Assembly (NCBI RefSeq): GCF_029813835.1
Contig: NZ_JARVKV010000018.1
Span: 26,833-90,832, forward strand
Source: Streptomyces sp. DH37
Lineage (GTDB): Bacteria > Actinomycetota > Actinomycetes > Streptomycetales > Streptomycetaceae
Reading direction: 5' to 3'
Length of the DNA: 64,000 nucleotides
The position numbers and the translations under genes were made by a program. Under the pieces are notes generated by a model. That model was not told the DNA's origin and searched no databases. It was given only the letters and a program-made list of their open reading frames with translations. Position 1 is the first letter of the stretch. Each line of letters starts with the position of its first letter. Shown piece after piece: positions 53,984 through 63,125 of the stretch.

Positions 53984-54934
53984 ATGGCCGGGAACAGCCA
54001 GCGCCCCAACCGCCGTACGTCCAACAAGAAGGGCGCGCAGGTCGGCAGTGGCGGCAAGCGGCGCCGCGGCCTCGAGGGCAAGGGCCCGACGCCGCCCGCC
54101 GAGATGCGCAAGGGCCATGTGAAGAACCGCGTGGCCAACGCCAAGGCCCGCCAGAGCGCCCGCCGCCCCGCGCCCCGGCGCGGCGGCAAGGGCAGCTCGG
54201 AGCTGGTCGTCGGCCGCAACCCGGTGGTCGAGGCGCTGCGCGAGGGCGTGCCCGCGAGCACCCTGTACGTGCAGCAGTTCATCGACAACGACGAGCGCGT
54301 GCGCGAGGCCCTCAAGCTCGCCGCCGACCGCGGCGGCGTCCACCTGATGGAGGCCCCGCGCCCCGAGCTGGACCGGATGACCAACGGCCTCAACCACCAG
54401 GGCCTGGTCCTCCAGATCCCGCCCTACGAGTACGCCCACCCCGAGGACCTGTCCGCCGCGGCGTACGACGACGGCGAGGACCCGCTGATCGTCGCGCTCG
54501 ACGGTGTCACCGACCCGCGCAACCTGGGCGCGGTGGTCCGCTCCGTCGCCGCCTTCGGCGGCCACGGCGTGGTCGTCCCCGAGCGCCGCGCGGCCGGCAT
54601 GACCGCGGGCGCCTGGAAGACCTCCGCGGGCACCGCCGCCCGCACCCCGGTCGCGCGGGCCACGAACCTCACGCGCGCCCTGGAGGCGTACCAGAAGGAG
54701 GGCCTGTTCGTGGTCGGCCTGGCCGCCGACGGCGAGGCCGAGATCCAGGACGTGGCCGCGCTGGACGGCCCGCTGGTGATCGTGGTCGGCAGCGAGGGCA
54801 AGGGCCTGTCCCGGCTGGTCGGCGAGACCTGCGACCTGCTGGTGCGCATCCCGATGCCGGGCGGCGCGGAGTCCCTCAACGCCGGTGTCGCCGCGGGCGT
54901 GGCCCTCTACGAGGCCGCCCGCCGCCGCGCGTGA
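53984..54934 (+). CDS. rlmB: 23S rRNA (guanosine-2'-O-)-methyltransferase RlmB / TrmH-family
   Basis: The 316-residue SPOUT methyltransferase has a basic N-tail of about 65 residues ([20 protein letters not shown]). The substrate-binding domain opens with [15 protein letters not shown]. The SPOUT core has the knot motifs [30 protein letters not shown] and [20 protein letters not shown]. It methylates ribose of rRNA; in Streptomyces members of this group can also be resistance methylases, but the housekeeping gene sits here after cysS. ATG 53984 is preferred to GTG 53975. Confidence 0.92.
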   Translation: MAGNSQRPNRRTSNKKGAQVGSGGKRRRGLEGKGPTPPAEMRKGHVKNRVANAKARQSARRPAPRRGGKGSSELVVGRNPVVEALREGVPASTLYVQQFIDNDERVREALKLAADRGGVHLMEAPRPELDRMTNGLNHQGLVLQIPPYEYAHPEDLSAAAYDDGEDPLIVALDGVTDPRNLGAVVRSVAAFGGHGVVVPERRAAGMTAGAWKTSAGTAARTPVARATNLTRALEAYQKEGLFVVGLAADGEAEIQDVAALDGPLVIVVGSEGKGLSRLVGETCDLLVRIPMPGGAESLNAGVAAGVALYEAARRRA

Positions 54935-54988
54935 CCTCCGGCGGCGCCGTCGCGGCCCCCGCGTCCGCGCGGGGGCCCGCCGCCGGAT

Positions 54989-55022
54989 CTTGACGGGCCC
55001 CCGACAGATCGGGCCCGTCAAG
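54989..55022 (+). terminator. Terminator of rlmB
   Basis: A 12-bp stem (54989-55000 with 55011-55022) with a 10-base loop lies 55 bases after the stop. Confidence 0.65.
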
Positions 55023-55059
55023 GGAGTGTCCTATGCGTCCGTCACTCGGTTAGAGGAGT

Positions 55060-56805
55060 GTGGACACCAGAACACCCCGCGGTTTCTTCGACGACGAGCC
55101 GGTGCTGAGCACGGTCAAGGTGCCCAGCGACCCGGCCGAGGTCGTCGTCAACCACGCCAGCTTCCGGGTGCGGCTCGCCGCGCCGCCGTCCCGCGGCCAC
55201 GTGCCGGCCGGAGCCGACGGGCTGTCGGCGGTACGCGGCGCCACCCCGGTCCGCCGCCCGGCGGCCGGGCGGCGCGCGCCCGTGGTGTGGAGCGGCCGGA
55301 CGGAGCCCGGCGACGCACGGGCCACCCGGCTGCTCCAGGCGGTACGCCACGCGAGCGCCCGGGCGGGCGGGGCCGACGGGGAGGAGGCGGGCAACGCCGC
55401 CACGCAGGTGCTGCCGCTCGTGGTGCCGCGCCCCGCGCCGGGGCCGGACGGCGGCCCGCGCACCACCGTGCTGCCCGCCCTCGACGACACCCTCGGCGGC
55501 GGCGTCCCCACGATCGTCTCCCCCCGCGCGCCCCGGCCCCCCGAGCGCCCGCTGCTGGCGGGCGTGCGCCCGGCCGAGGGCGCGTACGACGTCCCGGAGG
55601 CCCCCGCGCGGGAGCCGTACCGCCCCTTCGAGCCGTACGGCGCCGACGGCGCGGAGGACGACGGACACGGACCCGGGGAGCACGACGGGCCGGACGGGTA
55701 CGAGGGCGACGGGTACGGCGACGGGTACGAGGAGGAGGGCGCGCGCGAGGAGGCCCGCCGCCACGCGCGGCACGGCTTCTACCCCGACCGCCGCATGGAC
55801 CTCGGGGTCGTCCTGCTGCCGCTGCGGATCTTCCTCGGCTTCATCTCCGTCTACGCCGGGATGGGCAAGCTCTGCGACCCGGTCTACTTCGACGGCGGCG
55901 AGCGCGGTTCGCTGGTGGGCTGGCTGAACTCGCTGCGGCCGTGGGCCGCGGCCGAGCCGCTGCGGGACTTCGCGGTCGCCCACCCCGTCGGTGCCGGGCT
56001 GTCGGTGGCCTTCCTCCAGATCGTCGTCGGCGTGCTGACCGTCATGGGCCTGTGGCAGCGGGTCGCGGCGGCCTTCGGGGCGCTGCTGTCGGCGGTCCTG
56101 ATCCTGACGGTGAGCTGGCGCACCGTCCCGGTGTACGACGCCCCGGACATCATCTACCTGGCCGCCTGGAGCCCGCTGGTCATCGCCGGGGCGCCGTACT
56201 ACTCGCTGGACGCGCGCCTGGCGGGCGAGGCCTGGCGGCGGCTGGGCCCGCGCGTGGAGGTGTGGGAACTGCGCCGCCGCGTGCTGCGGCGCGGCGCGGT
56301 CGTCGCCACGGTGGTCCTCGGCCTGACGCTGCTGGTCGGCTCGGTGCTGGGCAGCGCGGTGCGCTCCGCGCAGCTGGCCACCGTGCCCCGGCCGGGCGAG
56401 CCGCTGACCAACAACCAGCCGGGCTCGCCGCTGCCGCGGAAGTCCTCCGACCGCCCGAGCCCGTCCGCGCCGGGGGCGGACGCCGGGACGCCGGACGCGG
56501 GGAACCGCTCGGTGCCGAGCCCGTCCACCTCCGGCGCCGGGACCACCACCCCGAGCGCGGGCAGCACCGGCACCGGCGAGCTGCCGGGCACGCCGAGCCA
56601 GCGGCAGACCGTGGAGGCGCCGCCGCAGCCGGTCGCGCCGGCCGTGCCCGAACCGGACCCCCCGACCGCCTCCGGCGGCACGGACGGCGGCGAGGACGCC
56701 GGCGCCGCGGGCGGTACGGGCGGCGGTGAGGACGGCGGCGACGACGGCTCCGGGGGATCGGGCTCCGGAGGCGGCGACGGCGCGCTGGGCGGCCTGCTGG
56801 GCTGA
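55060..56805 (+). CDS. DoxX-family membrane protein with long disordered ends
   Basis: The 581-residue protein has an N-terminal, Pro/Gly/Asp-rich region of about 240 residues. A DoxX domain of four helices follows at about 248-370 (LGVVLLPLRIFLGFISVYAGMGKL and FLQIVVGVLTVMGLWQRVAA), with one more helix near 410-430. A Pro/Ser/Gly-rich outer tail of about 150 residues ends in Gly-rich repeats. DoxX proteins are linked to thiol redox balance in mycobacteria (with SodA and SseA). The start is GTG 55060 with GAGG close by, so it is uncertain. It stands alone. Confidence 0.82.
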   Translation: MDTRTPRGFFDDEPVLSTVKVPSDPAEVVVNHASFRVRLAAPPSRGHVPAGADGLSAVRGATPVRRPAAGRRAPVVWSGRTEPGDARATRLLQAVRHASARAGGADGEEAGNAATQVLPLVVPRPAPGPDGGPRTTVLPALDDTLGGGVPTIVSPRAPRPPERPLLAGVRPAEGAYDVPEAPAREPYRPFEPYGADGAEDDGHGPGEHDGPDGYEGDGYGDGYEEEGAREEARRHARHGFYPDRRMDLGVVLLPLRIFLGFISVYAGMGKLCDPVYFDGGERGSLVGWLNSLRPWAAAEPLRDFAVAHPVGAGLSVAFLQIVVGVLTVMGLWQRVAAAFGALLSAVLILTVSWRTVPVYDAPDIIYLAAWSPLVIAGAPYYSLDARLAGEAWRRLGPRVEVWELRRRVLRRGAVVATVVLGLTLLVGSVLGSAVRSAQLATVPRPGEPLTNNQPGSPLPRKSSDRPSPSAPGADAGTPDAGNRSVPSPSTSGAGTTTPSAGSTGTGELPGTPSQRQTVEAPPQPVAPAVPEPDPPTASGGTDGGEDAGAAGGTGGGEDGGDDGSGGSGSGGGDGALGGLLG

Positions 56806-56896
56806 CGGCGGGCCCGCGCGGGCCGCGGCCGTCCACCGGATTCCGTCGGGAGACCGGACCCCACCGGGGGACCGGATCCCATCAGGGGACCGGGCT

Positions 56897-57640
56897 CTAC
56901 CGGGAACGGCCGTGGCCCGCCAGCTCCTTGGCGGCCTCGTTGAGGTCCTTGGCGGTGTCGATGGCACGCCAGTACGCGCCCTGCGGGATCGGGAAGCCCG
57001 CCAGGGCGCGTTCGCGCGCCAGGCGCGGGAAGGTGGTCCGCTCGTGGTCGCCGCGGTCGGGCAGCAGCGCGGTGAAGGGGGCGGAGAAGACGTAGACGCC
57101 CGCGTTGATCAGGTACGGGGAGGGCGGGGCCTCGATGAAGTCCAGGACGTGGCCGAACTCGTCGGTCTCCACGGCGCCCCAGGGGATGCGCGGACGGGCC
57201 AGCGCGAGGGTGGCGACGGCGTCGCGCTCGGCGTGGAACCCGGCCATCTCGCGCAGCGAGAAGCGCGTCCAGATGTCGCCGTTGGTGGCGTACCACGGCT
57301 CGCCGGGGCGGGGGAGGGAGGCGGCGGCGTACTTCAGGCCGCCGCCGCGGCCGAGGGGCTCCTTCTCGACGACGGTCGTCACCTTCAGCGGCAACCGGGC
57401 GCCGTCCAGCCACTCCTGGAGCACCTCGGCGAGATGGCCGCAGGAGACCACGGCGTCGGTGACGCCCTCGGCGGCCAGCCAGGCGAGCTGGTGGCCGATG
57501 ATCGGAGTCCCCGTGCCGGGGATCTCGACCATCGGCTTGGGACGGTCGTCGGTGTACGGACGGAGCCGCGATCCCTGGCCACCGGCCAGGACCACGGCCT
57601 GGGTCGGGTACGTGTGCGCGAACTGGGCGTCGAGTGTCAT
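56897..57640 (-). CDS. Sugar-phosphate nucleotidyltransferase
   Basis: The 247-residue protein has the nucleotidyltransferase signature AVVLAGGQGSRLRPYTDDRPKPM in residues about 13-35, a metal-binding Asp in TNGDIWTRF and INAGVYVFS. It lacks the left-handed helix domain of larger family members. It probably makes an NDP-sugar; the sugar is unknown. ATG 57640 is preferred because a TATCGT -10 ends 6 bases upstream; the upstream GTG at 57682 is unlikely. Confidence 0.9.
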   Translation of the reverse strand: MTLDAQFAHTYPTQAVVLAGGQGSRLRPYTDDRPKPMVEIPGTGTPIIGHQLAWLAAEGVTDAVVSCGHLAEVLQEWLDGARLPLKVTTVVEKEPLGRGGGLKYAAASLPRPGEPWYATNGDIWTRFSLREMAGFHAERDAVATLALARPRIPWGAVETDEFGHVLDFIEAPPSPYLINAGVYVFSAPFTALLPDRGDHERTTFPRLARERALAGFPIPQGAYWRAIDTAKDLNEAAKELAGHGRSR

Positions 57641-57646
57641 GCGGTG

Positions 57647-57652
57647 ACGATA
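57647..57652 (-). promoter_or_regulatory. -10 element of a leaderless nucleotidyltransferase promoter
   Basis: TATCGT on the minus strand ends 6 bases before the ATG at 57640, and no Shine-Dalgarno sequence is present. Confidence 0.5.
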
Positions 57653-57728
57653 TGCGCACCCGCTCCCGCGCCCGTCCGGCACCCGCCCCCGTCCGGCACG
57701 GCCCCCGGAGCCCCGGGGACCGCACCGG

Positions 57729-58136
57729 TCAGCGGGCGTCGGCGACGCCCGCCGCGAAGGAGGTGTCGCACACCGGCCGCGAGTAGGAGTGGGCGCGCAC
57801 GGCGCCGTACTTCTCGACCGCGGCCCGGCCCAGCGCGCGGGCGATGGAGGCGCAGTGCCGCGCCAGCGACGGCCTGCGGTTCACCTCCTTCTGAAGGCCC
57901 GTCAGCGCGGTGCCCGGGTCCTTCTGCTGGAGTTCGGCGACGAGCCGGTCGCGGACCACCTCGTGCGGGGCGCGGGGCTTGTCGCGGGGGGCCGTCCGCT
58001 CCGCCGAGGCGGTCAGCACCTGCGGCCCCGAGGGGGCCCAGGGGACGGCGGTGACGGCGAGCGTCCCGGACAGGACCAGGACGACCGGGAGGACGAGGGC
58101 GAGAGTTCGGCCGATGCGGCGCGCTGCCTGATTCAC
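57729..58136 (-). CDS. Small secreted or membrane-anchored protein of unknown function
   Basis: From GTG 58136 the 135-residue protein has one N-terminal hydrophobic segment (RTLALVLPVVLVLSGTLAVTA) and then an outer domain with two Cys (LARHCAS and SRPVCDTS). The domain is mostly helical. I recognise no family. The GTG has AGGAAG upstream; an ATG at 58223 would add a Ser/Pro-rich stretch. It lies upstream of the nucleotidyltransferase on the same strand but with a promoter between. Confidence 0.65.
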   Translation of the reverse strand: MNQAARRIGRTLALVLPVVLVLSGTLAVTAVPWAPSGPQVLTASAERTAPRDKPRAPHEVVRDRLVAELQQKDPGTALTGLQKEVNRRPSLARHCASIARALGRAAVEKYGAVRAHSYSRPVCDTSFAAGVADAR

Positions 58137-58333
58137 TGCTGGAGTCTTCCTCGCGAGGGACGGTTTCGGGGAGCCCGCGGGGGGCGCTTGCGATGGTAGC
58201 GAGGAGTGGTGATTTGGCGACATTTAGTCACCCCTGCGAGTGACGGGGAACCTCATATCCCCAGGTGCGGCAGCACGCCCGTGTTGACGCGGCAACGGCC
58301 GTCCGGGCACGGGGAGGCGGCCGGGGAACGCCG

Positions 58334-58374
58334 AGGGGCCCGTACGGCCGCGGTGCGCGGACGTACGGGCCCCT
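58334..58374 (-). terminator. Terminator of msiK
   Basis: A perfect 13-bp stem (58334-58346 with 58362-58374) with a 15-base loop lies 20 bases beyond the msiK stop. Confidence 0.65.
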
Positions 58375-58394
58375 GTCGGCCGTGTGGAGGACGG

Positions 58395-59513
58395 TCAGTC
58401 GCTCAGGCGCTCACCGGTGGAGGTCGAGAACACGTGGGTCTCGCCGGCGCGCGGCACCACGTGGATGACCGAGCCCTTCTCCGGGACGTCGCGGCCGCCG
58501 ACGCGGACGACCAGGTCCTTCGACTGGCCGCCGACCTCGGCGGTGCCGTAGACGTAGCCGTCGGCGCCCAGCTCCTCGACCACGTTGACGGTGACGGCCA
58601 GACCGGCCGGCGCGTCCTTGGCCAGGCCGGAGCCCTCGGCGCTGACGGTGTCCAGGTGCTCGGGGCGGATGCCGACCGTGACGGTCTTGTCGCCCTTGGC
58701 CGCGGCCTCCGCGAGCGCGTCGCGCTCGACCGGGACGACGCTGTTGCCGAACTTCACGCCGCCGTCGGTGATCGGCACCTCGACCAGGTTCATCGCCGGG
58801 GAGCCGATGAAGCCCGCGACGAAGAGGTTGGCCGGCTTGTCGTACATGTGGCGCGGCGAGTCGACCTGCTGGAGCAGACCGTCCTTGAGCACGGCCACCC
58901 GGTCGCCCATGGTCAGGGCCTCGGTCTGGTCGTGGGTGACGTAGACCGTGGTGATGCCCAGGCGGCGCTGGAGGCTGGCGATCTGGGTACGGGTCTGGAC
59001 GCGGAGCTTGGCGTCGAGGTTCGACAGCGGCTCGTCCATGAGGAACACCTGCGGCTCGCGGACGATCGCGCGGCCCATCGCCACGCGCTGCCGCTGACCG
59101 CCGGAGAGCGCCTTGGGCTTGCGGTCCAGGTAGGGGGTCAGGTCCAGGATCTTCGCGGCGTCCTCGACCTTGGCGCGGATCTGGTCCTTCGGCACACCCG
59201 CGATCTTGAGCGCGAAGCCCATGTTCTGGGCGACGGTCATGTGCGGGTAGAGCGCGTAGTTCTGGAACACCATGGCGATGTCCCGGTCCTTCGGGGGAAG
59301 GTGGGTGACGTCGCGGTCACCGATGCGGATGGCGCCGCCGTTGACGTCCTCCAGGCCCGCGAGCATGCGCAGGGAGGTGGACTTGCCGCAGCCCGAGGGG
59401 CCGACGAGAACGAGGAACTCCCCGTCCGCGATCTCGATGTTCAGCTTGTCGACGGCGGGCTTGTCGCCGCCCGGGTAGATCCGGGTGGCGTTGTCGTACG
59501 TGACCGAGGCCAT
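58395..59513 (-). CDS. msiK: MsiK, shared ATPase for sugar ABC importers
   Basis: The 372-residue protein has Walker A VGPSGCGKST, Q-loop VFQNYALYPHMTV, signature LSGGQRQR, Walker B VFLMDEPLSNLD and H-loop VTHD. A regulatory C-terminal domain follows (about 240-372), with VGIRPEHL. The sequence matches MsiK of Streptomyces, which energises many sugar importers (cellobiose, maltose, chitobiose) whose operons lack an ATPase. The solute-binding protein at 43989..45284 may be one of its partners. GGAGA precedes the ATG. Confidence 0.95.
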   Translation of the reverse strand: MASVTYDNATRIYPGGDKPAVDKLNIEIADGEFLVLVGPSGCGKSTSLRMLAGLEDVNGGAIRIGDRDVTHLPPKDRDIAMVFQNYALYPHMTVAQNMGFALKIAGVPKDQIRAKVEDAAKILDLTPYLDRKPKALSGGQRQRVAMGRAIVREPQVFLMDEPLSNLDAKLRVQTRTQIASLQRRLGITTVYVTHDQTEALTMGDRVAVLKDGLLQQVDSPRHMYDKPANLFVAGFIGSPAMNLVEVPITDGGVKFGNSVVPVERDALAEAAAKGDKTVTVGIRPEHLDTVSAEGSGLAKDAPAGLAVTVNVVEELGADGYVYGTAEVGGQSKDLVVRVGGRDVPEKGSVIHVVPRAGETHVFSTSTGERLSD

Positions 59514-59578
59514 GGTCGGTTGTCTCCTTCACCGGCAGGAACGTGCCGGACGATCCGAGTAAAGGTCGCGTTCCACGG

Positions 59579-59596
59579 GTGTGAACCTGTGTGAAC
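59579..59596. promoter_or_regulatory. Direct repeat upstream of msiK
   Basis: GTGTGAAC occurs twice, at 59579-59586 and 59589-59596, 10 bases apart, about 65 bases upstream of the msiK start and next to a candidate promoter (TTCACA, 17 bases, TTACTC on the minus strand). It may be a regulator site; the period differs from the 11 of PHO boxes. Confidence 0.45.
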
Positions 59597-59739
59597 GTGC
59601 GCTGACGGTAACCCGGCGGGGTCCCCGTTGTCAGCACCTGGCGTCCGTCGAAAGTCCACCGGCCCGCCGCCGCGATGTAGGTACACTGCACACTGCGTAC
59701 GCGCCACGGCCCCCGAACGGCCACGGTGACGCCGCACAC

Positions 59740-59812
59740 GCCGCCTTAGCTCAGCTGGTAGAGCACCGCTCTTGTAAAGCGAAGGTCGTCGGTTCGAACC
59801 CGACAGGCGGCT
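59740..59812 (+). tRNA. tRNA-Thr (anticodon TGT)
   Basis: The 73-base cloverleaf has acceptor arms GCCGCCT and AGGCGGC, D arm GCTC/GAGC, anticodon loop CTTGTAA with TGT at 59773-59775 and T arm GTCGG-TTCGAAC-CCGAC. The CCA end is not encoded. One mismatch (C-A) is present at the top of the anticodon stem. Confidence 0.95.
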
Positions 59813-59830
59813 CCGCGCCCGAGCAGGGAG

Positions 59831-59862
59831 GAAGCCCCGAGCCGCGACCGGCTCGGGGCTTC
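59831..59862 (+). terminator. Terminator after tRNA-Thr
   Basis: A perfect 13-bp stem (59831-59843 with 59850-59862) lies 18 bases downstream of the tRNA. Confidence 0.75.
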
Positions 59863-59901
59863 TGACATCAGCGGGTGACATCCACGGGTGACATCAGCGG
59901 G
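59863..59901 (+). repeat. Three 13-bp direct repeats at the start of the next gene
   Basis: The unit TGACATCAGCGGG stands at 59863 and 59889, and the unit between, at 59876, differs at two bases. The GTG start of the following gene bridges the second and third units. Confidence 0.85.
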
Positions 59902-60400
59902 GGACGAGGCGCTCAAACAGTTGAGGACGCTCGCGCAGGCGCATGCGCTCGGTCGGCACGTCGGCTCCGACCGCCTCGTCCAAGCGGCTCTGGACGCGCT
60001 CCCGGCCGCCGTCGACTCGCCGTCGTTTCCTCTCCTGGCCGGCCTCGGCCGCCGGGAGGAGCACGAGGCCCGGGAACTGTTCGACCGGGTGGCGGATGAG
60101 CTGGGGATCGGCTTCGATGCGCCCGCGGACCCGACCGCTGCCAAGTGGGCCCTGGCCCACTGGCTGGCCGATCAGGTCGTGGACGGTTCCCCGGACCCGG
60201 CCTCAGCCGCCGACCTGGTCTGGGTCGAGGTGGCGATGGACCTCGATTACCCCGACGAACTGGGACCGGTCGTCGCGGTAGCCATCCAACTGGTGGACCG
60301 GGACGAGAGCCGGGGCATCCCGCTGGAACAGCTCAGGGAAGAAGCCCTCCGCGAGTTCCGCGCACTGGCCGAACGCCGGGGTCCCGCCCCGGCCGCCTGA
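59888..60400 (+). CDS. Hypothetical helical protein
   Basis: The 170-residue protein is mostly alpha-helical, with an ALKQLRTLAQAHALGRHVG start and a repeated acidic region (LVWVEVAMDLDYPDELGPVV). No signal or membrane helix and no known motif is visible. Good codon bias supports it. The start GTG 59888 lies in short repeats and has no clear ribosome site, so the true start may be elsewhere. It is transcribed in the same direction as the tRNA, beyond its terminator. Confidence 0.7.
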   Translation: MTSAGDEALKQLRTLAQAHALGRHVGSDRLVQAALDALPAAVDSPSFPLLAGLGRREEHEARELFDRVADELGIGFDAPADPTAAKWALAHWLADQVVDGSPDPASAADLVWVEVAMDLDYPDELGPVVAVAIQLVDRDESRGIPLEQLREEALREFRALAERRGPAPAA

Positions 60401-60648
60401 ACGCGCGGCGAGGCACCGGAACCGACCACGGCCCGGCGGGAAGCCGGCAGCCGCCGCCGACGGCGGCTCCCCGGCCGGAGGCGCCTCGTCCCGCCGTCCA
60501 TGGCCCGGCGCGGACAGGCATAACCTGGTTCCAGGGAACAGTCGCTTCGCCCGCGCATCCCTCCCGGTGGGAGGCCGTCCGGCGACAGCCGCCGCCCGCC
60601 GCCGGTCGGTCGTGACCGGCGGACCGTCTACCAACCGGAGGAAGCGGC

Positions 60649-62355
60649 GTGGTTCGGGACACGGCCGGTGGCGAGGGCCGGCGGTGGGCGGCGGAGCCGG
60701 CGTTCTGGCGGGAGGTCTTCGACCAACTGGGGACCGCCCTGGCCGTGGTGGACTCCTCCGGGCTGATCGCCGCGGTCAACCCCGTCGCCGAGGAGCTGCT
60801 GGGCCGCACCGCGTCGGCGATGGTCGGGGAGGACTTCCACGGCCTGCTGCACCGCCGCCCCGACGGCACGGCGATCCCGCGCGAGGAGTGCCCGCTGCTC
60901 GCGGCCCTGGTCCGCGGCGCCCCGGCCCACGGCGAGGGGGACGGCTTCCTGCACGGTGACGGGCGCCCGGTTCCGGTCGACTGGTCCGGCTCTCCCGTGA
61001 CCAGGGACGGCCGTGTGGCGGGCATGGCCGTGCTGTTCGCCCCCGTCGCCGCCGGACCGGGGGCGCCCGAGGGCCGGACGACGCGCGTGACCGCGCTGGA
61101 GGACCTCACCGACAGGATGGCGCTGGTCGCGGAGGTCACCGCGGTCCTGACCCAGACCCTCGACACCGACGAGGCCCTCAGCCGGCTGGGCCGCTTCCTG
61201 GTGCCCCGGCTGGCGGACTGGGCCGCCATCGACCTGCGCGTCGAAGGCGAGGTGCGCAGGGTCGCGGTGACCGGCCCCGAGGGCCGCGACGCCGAGGGGG
61301 AGGCGTGGCAGGGCATCCTCCCGGCGGCCGCCGAGAACTCCCGTTCCCCTCTGGTGCGGGCCCTGCACGGCGGCGAGCCCGTCCTGGTGGGCCCCGGGGA
61401 GATCGCCGCACCGCCCGACTCCGCGCTGGCCGCCGTCCAGGCCGGCTTCCTCCAGTCGCTGGGCGCGACCTCCGCCGTCACCGTGCCCCTGGGCACCGCC
61501 CGGGAGGTCACCGGGGCCCTCACCCTGGTCCGTACCGGAGCCGCCCAGCCGTTCGACGCCGCCGACCTGGCGCTGGCCGGGGACATGGGCCGCCGTGTGG
61601 GGCTGGCCATCGACAACGCCCGCCTCTTCGGCCGCCAGCGCGAGATCGCCGAGGCCATGCAGCGCAACCTGCTCGCCTCCCCGCCCCAGCCCGGCCCGCT
61701 GCGCCTGACCGCCCGCTACCAGCCGGCCCCCGTCGGTTCCCAGGTGGGCGGCGACTGGTACGACGCCTTCCTCCTGCGCGACGGCGCCACGGCGCTGGTC
61801 ATCGGCGACGTCGTCGGCCACGACCTGGCCGCCGCGGCGGGCATGGCCCAGCTCCACGGCATGCTGCGCGCGCTGGCCTGGGACCACACCGAACCGACCA
61901 GCGCCATCGTCGACCGCCTCGACGACGCCATACCCGCCATCACCAGCGTTCCCATGGCCACCCTCGTGCTGGCCCGTGTCGAGGGCTCCGAGGACGGCCC
62001 CTGGCGGCTGCGGTGGACCAGCGCCGGCCATCCGCCGCCCCTCCTGGTCGCGCCCGACGGACACGCCGAGTACCTCGAACAGGGGCAGAGCCTCCTCCTG
62101 GGGGCCCGCCTCGGCGGCGGCGGCCGCCTCGACGCCACCGTGCCCCTGCCCCCCGGCTCCACCCTCCTGCTCTACACCGACGGCCTGGTCGAGGTCCCCG
62201 GCACCGACCTGGACACCGGTCTGGGGCGTCTCCGCCGCCACGCCACCGCGCTCGCCCGCCGCCCCCTGGACGAGTTCTGCGACCAGATCCTCGTCCGCAT
62301 GTCCTCCGGCAGCACCGACGACATCGCCGTCCTCGCCCTGCGCGTCCCCGGCTGA
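60649..62355 (+). CDS. PAS-GAF-PP2C (SpoIIE-type) serine phosphatase
   Basis: The 568-residue protein has a PAS domain (about 20-130; VVDSSGLIAAVNPVAEELLGR), a GAF domain (about 160-330) and a SpoIIE/RsbU-type PP2C domain (about 340-568). The PP2C domain has the metal-binding sequences GGDWYDAF and IGDVVGHDLAAAAGMAQL. It ends with STDDIAVLALRVPG. Such enzymes dephosphorylate anti-anti-sigma factors and switch stress or development sigma factors. GTG 60649 has GGAGG 7 bases upstream. No anti-sigma partner is adjacent. Confidence 0.93.
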   Translation: MVRDTAGGEGRRWAAEPAFWREVFDQLGTALAVVDSSGLIAAVNPVAEELLGRTASAMVGEDFHGLLHRRPDGTAIPREECPLLAALVRGAPAHGEGDGFLHGDGRPVPVDWSGSPVTRDGRVAGMAVLFAPVAAGPGAPEGRTTRVTALEDLTDRMALVAEVTAVLTQTLDTDEALSRLGRFLVPRLADWAAIDLRVEGEVRRVAVTGPEGRDAEGEAWQGILPAAAENSRSPLVRALHGGEPVLVGPGEIAAPPDSALAAVQAGFLQSLGATSAVTVPLGTAREVTGALTLVRTGAAQPFDAADLALAGDMGRRVGLAIDNARLFGRQREIAEAMQRNLLASPPQPGPLRLTARYQPAPVGSQVGGDWYDAFLLRDGATALVIGDVVGHDLAAAAGMAQLHGMLRALAWDHTEPTSAIVDRLDDAIPAITSVPMATLVLARVEGSEDGPWRLRWTSAGHPPPLLVAPDGHAEYLEQGQSLLLGARLGGGGRLDATVPLPPGSTLLLYTDGLVEVPGTDLDTGLGRLRRHATALARRPLDEFCDQILVRMSSGSTDDIAVLALRVPG

Positions 62356-62561
62356 ACCCCGGCCGGCCCCGGTGGGGACGCGGCGGCGGGACCACCGGCG
62401 GGGGGAGCGGCGGGAGGAGCGGCCACCGTCGCCGCAGGTGGCGGAGTAGGGTTGAGGTACCGGGAGCACTTCGCGCACCCGTCCTCACGCGGGTGCCGTT
62501 CCCGGCGAGCGACGACGCCGGGCACTCGGGGAGAAGCCGGGCCCGGAGGCGGGTTCGCACC

Positions 62562-63125
62562 ATGCGCACGACCACCACCCCTCCCGCACCGACCGGCGCG
62601 CGCGCTCCCTCGCCACCGGTCCGCCTGGCCCTGACGGCGACGCGTGTCCTCCCGGACCGCCCGAGCGTGGACGGCGTCTGGTGGCCCCGGTCCCGCGACC
62701 TCTCCCGTGAGCTTCCCGCCCTGACGGACGCCCTGGAGGACGGCTGGGGGCACGTCGTCCGCGTCACCGTCGATCCGACCGGCTGGCCCGTCGTCCCGCG
62801 CACGGTGCGCGTCACCGGGCGCAGGGTGCGCGTCGGATGCCTCCCGGGCGGGCAGCCGTACGAGCTGGTCCTGCTCTCCCACACCGCGGGCCGGTGCGAG
62901 CTGCTGGTGGTCCCGCCGGAGGCGCCGGGGGCCGCGGCGGCCTGGCCGGCCCCCGCCGCTGCCGCCGCGGGGGACCTCCGTGCGGCCGGTGTGCTCATGG
63001 CGCGCCAGGCGGTGGCCCGTGCCGTCGCGGAGCGCCGCCGGGACCGCGGCGGGAGGGCAGCGGTCCGTGAGGCGTCCCCGCTGCCGCGCCCGGCCGGGCC
63101 GCGGCAGCACGCGCGGAGGCGGTGA
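62562..63125 (+). CDS. DUF5994 protein
   Basis: The 187-residue protein has the DUF5994 pattern RPSVDGVWWPRSRDLSRELP, then LTDALEDGWGHVVRVTVDPTGWPVVP and further strands. No function is known for the family. The ATG at 62562 has GGAGG 12 bases upstream. The C-terminus after residue 140 is Ala/Arg-rich. Its stop overlaps the next start (GTGA). Confidence 0.85.
   Translation: MRTTTTPPAPTGARAPSPPVRLALTATRVLPDRPSVDGVWWPRSRDLSRELPALTDALEDGWGHVVRVTVDPTGWPVVPRTVRVTGRRVRVGCLPGGQPYELVLLSHTAGRCELLVVPPEAPGAAAAWPAPAAAAAGDLRAAGVLMARQAVARAVAERRRDRGGRAAVREASPLPRPAGPRQHARRR

Noticed and set aside
59740..59812. tRNA-Thr as an integration site
   Set aside because: No repeat of the tRNA 3' end and no integrase gene is seen downstream within the window.
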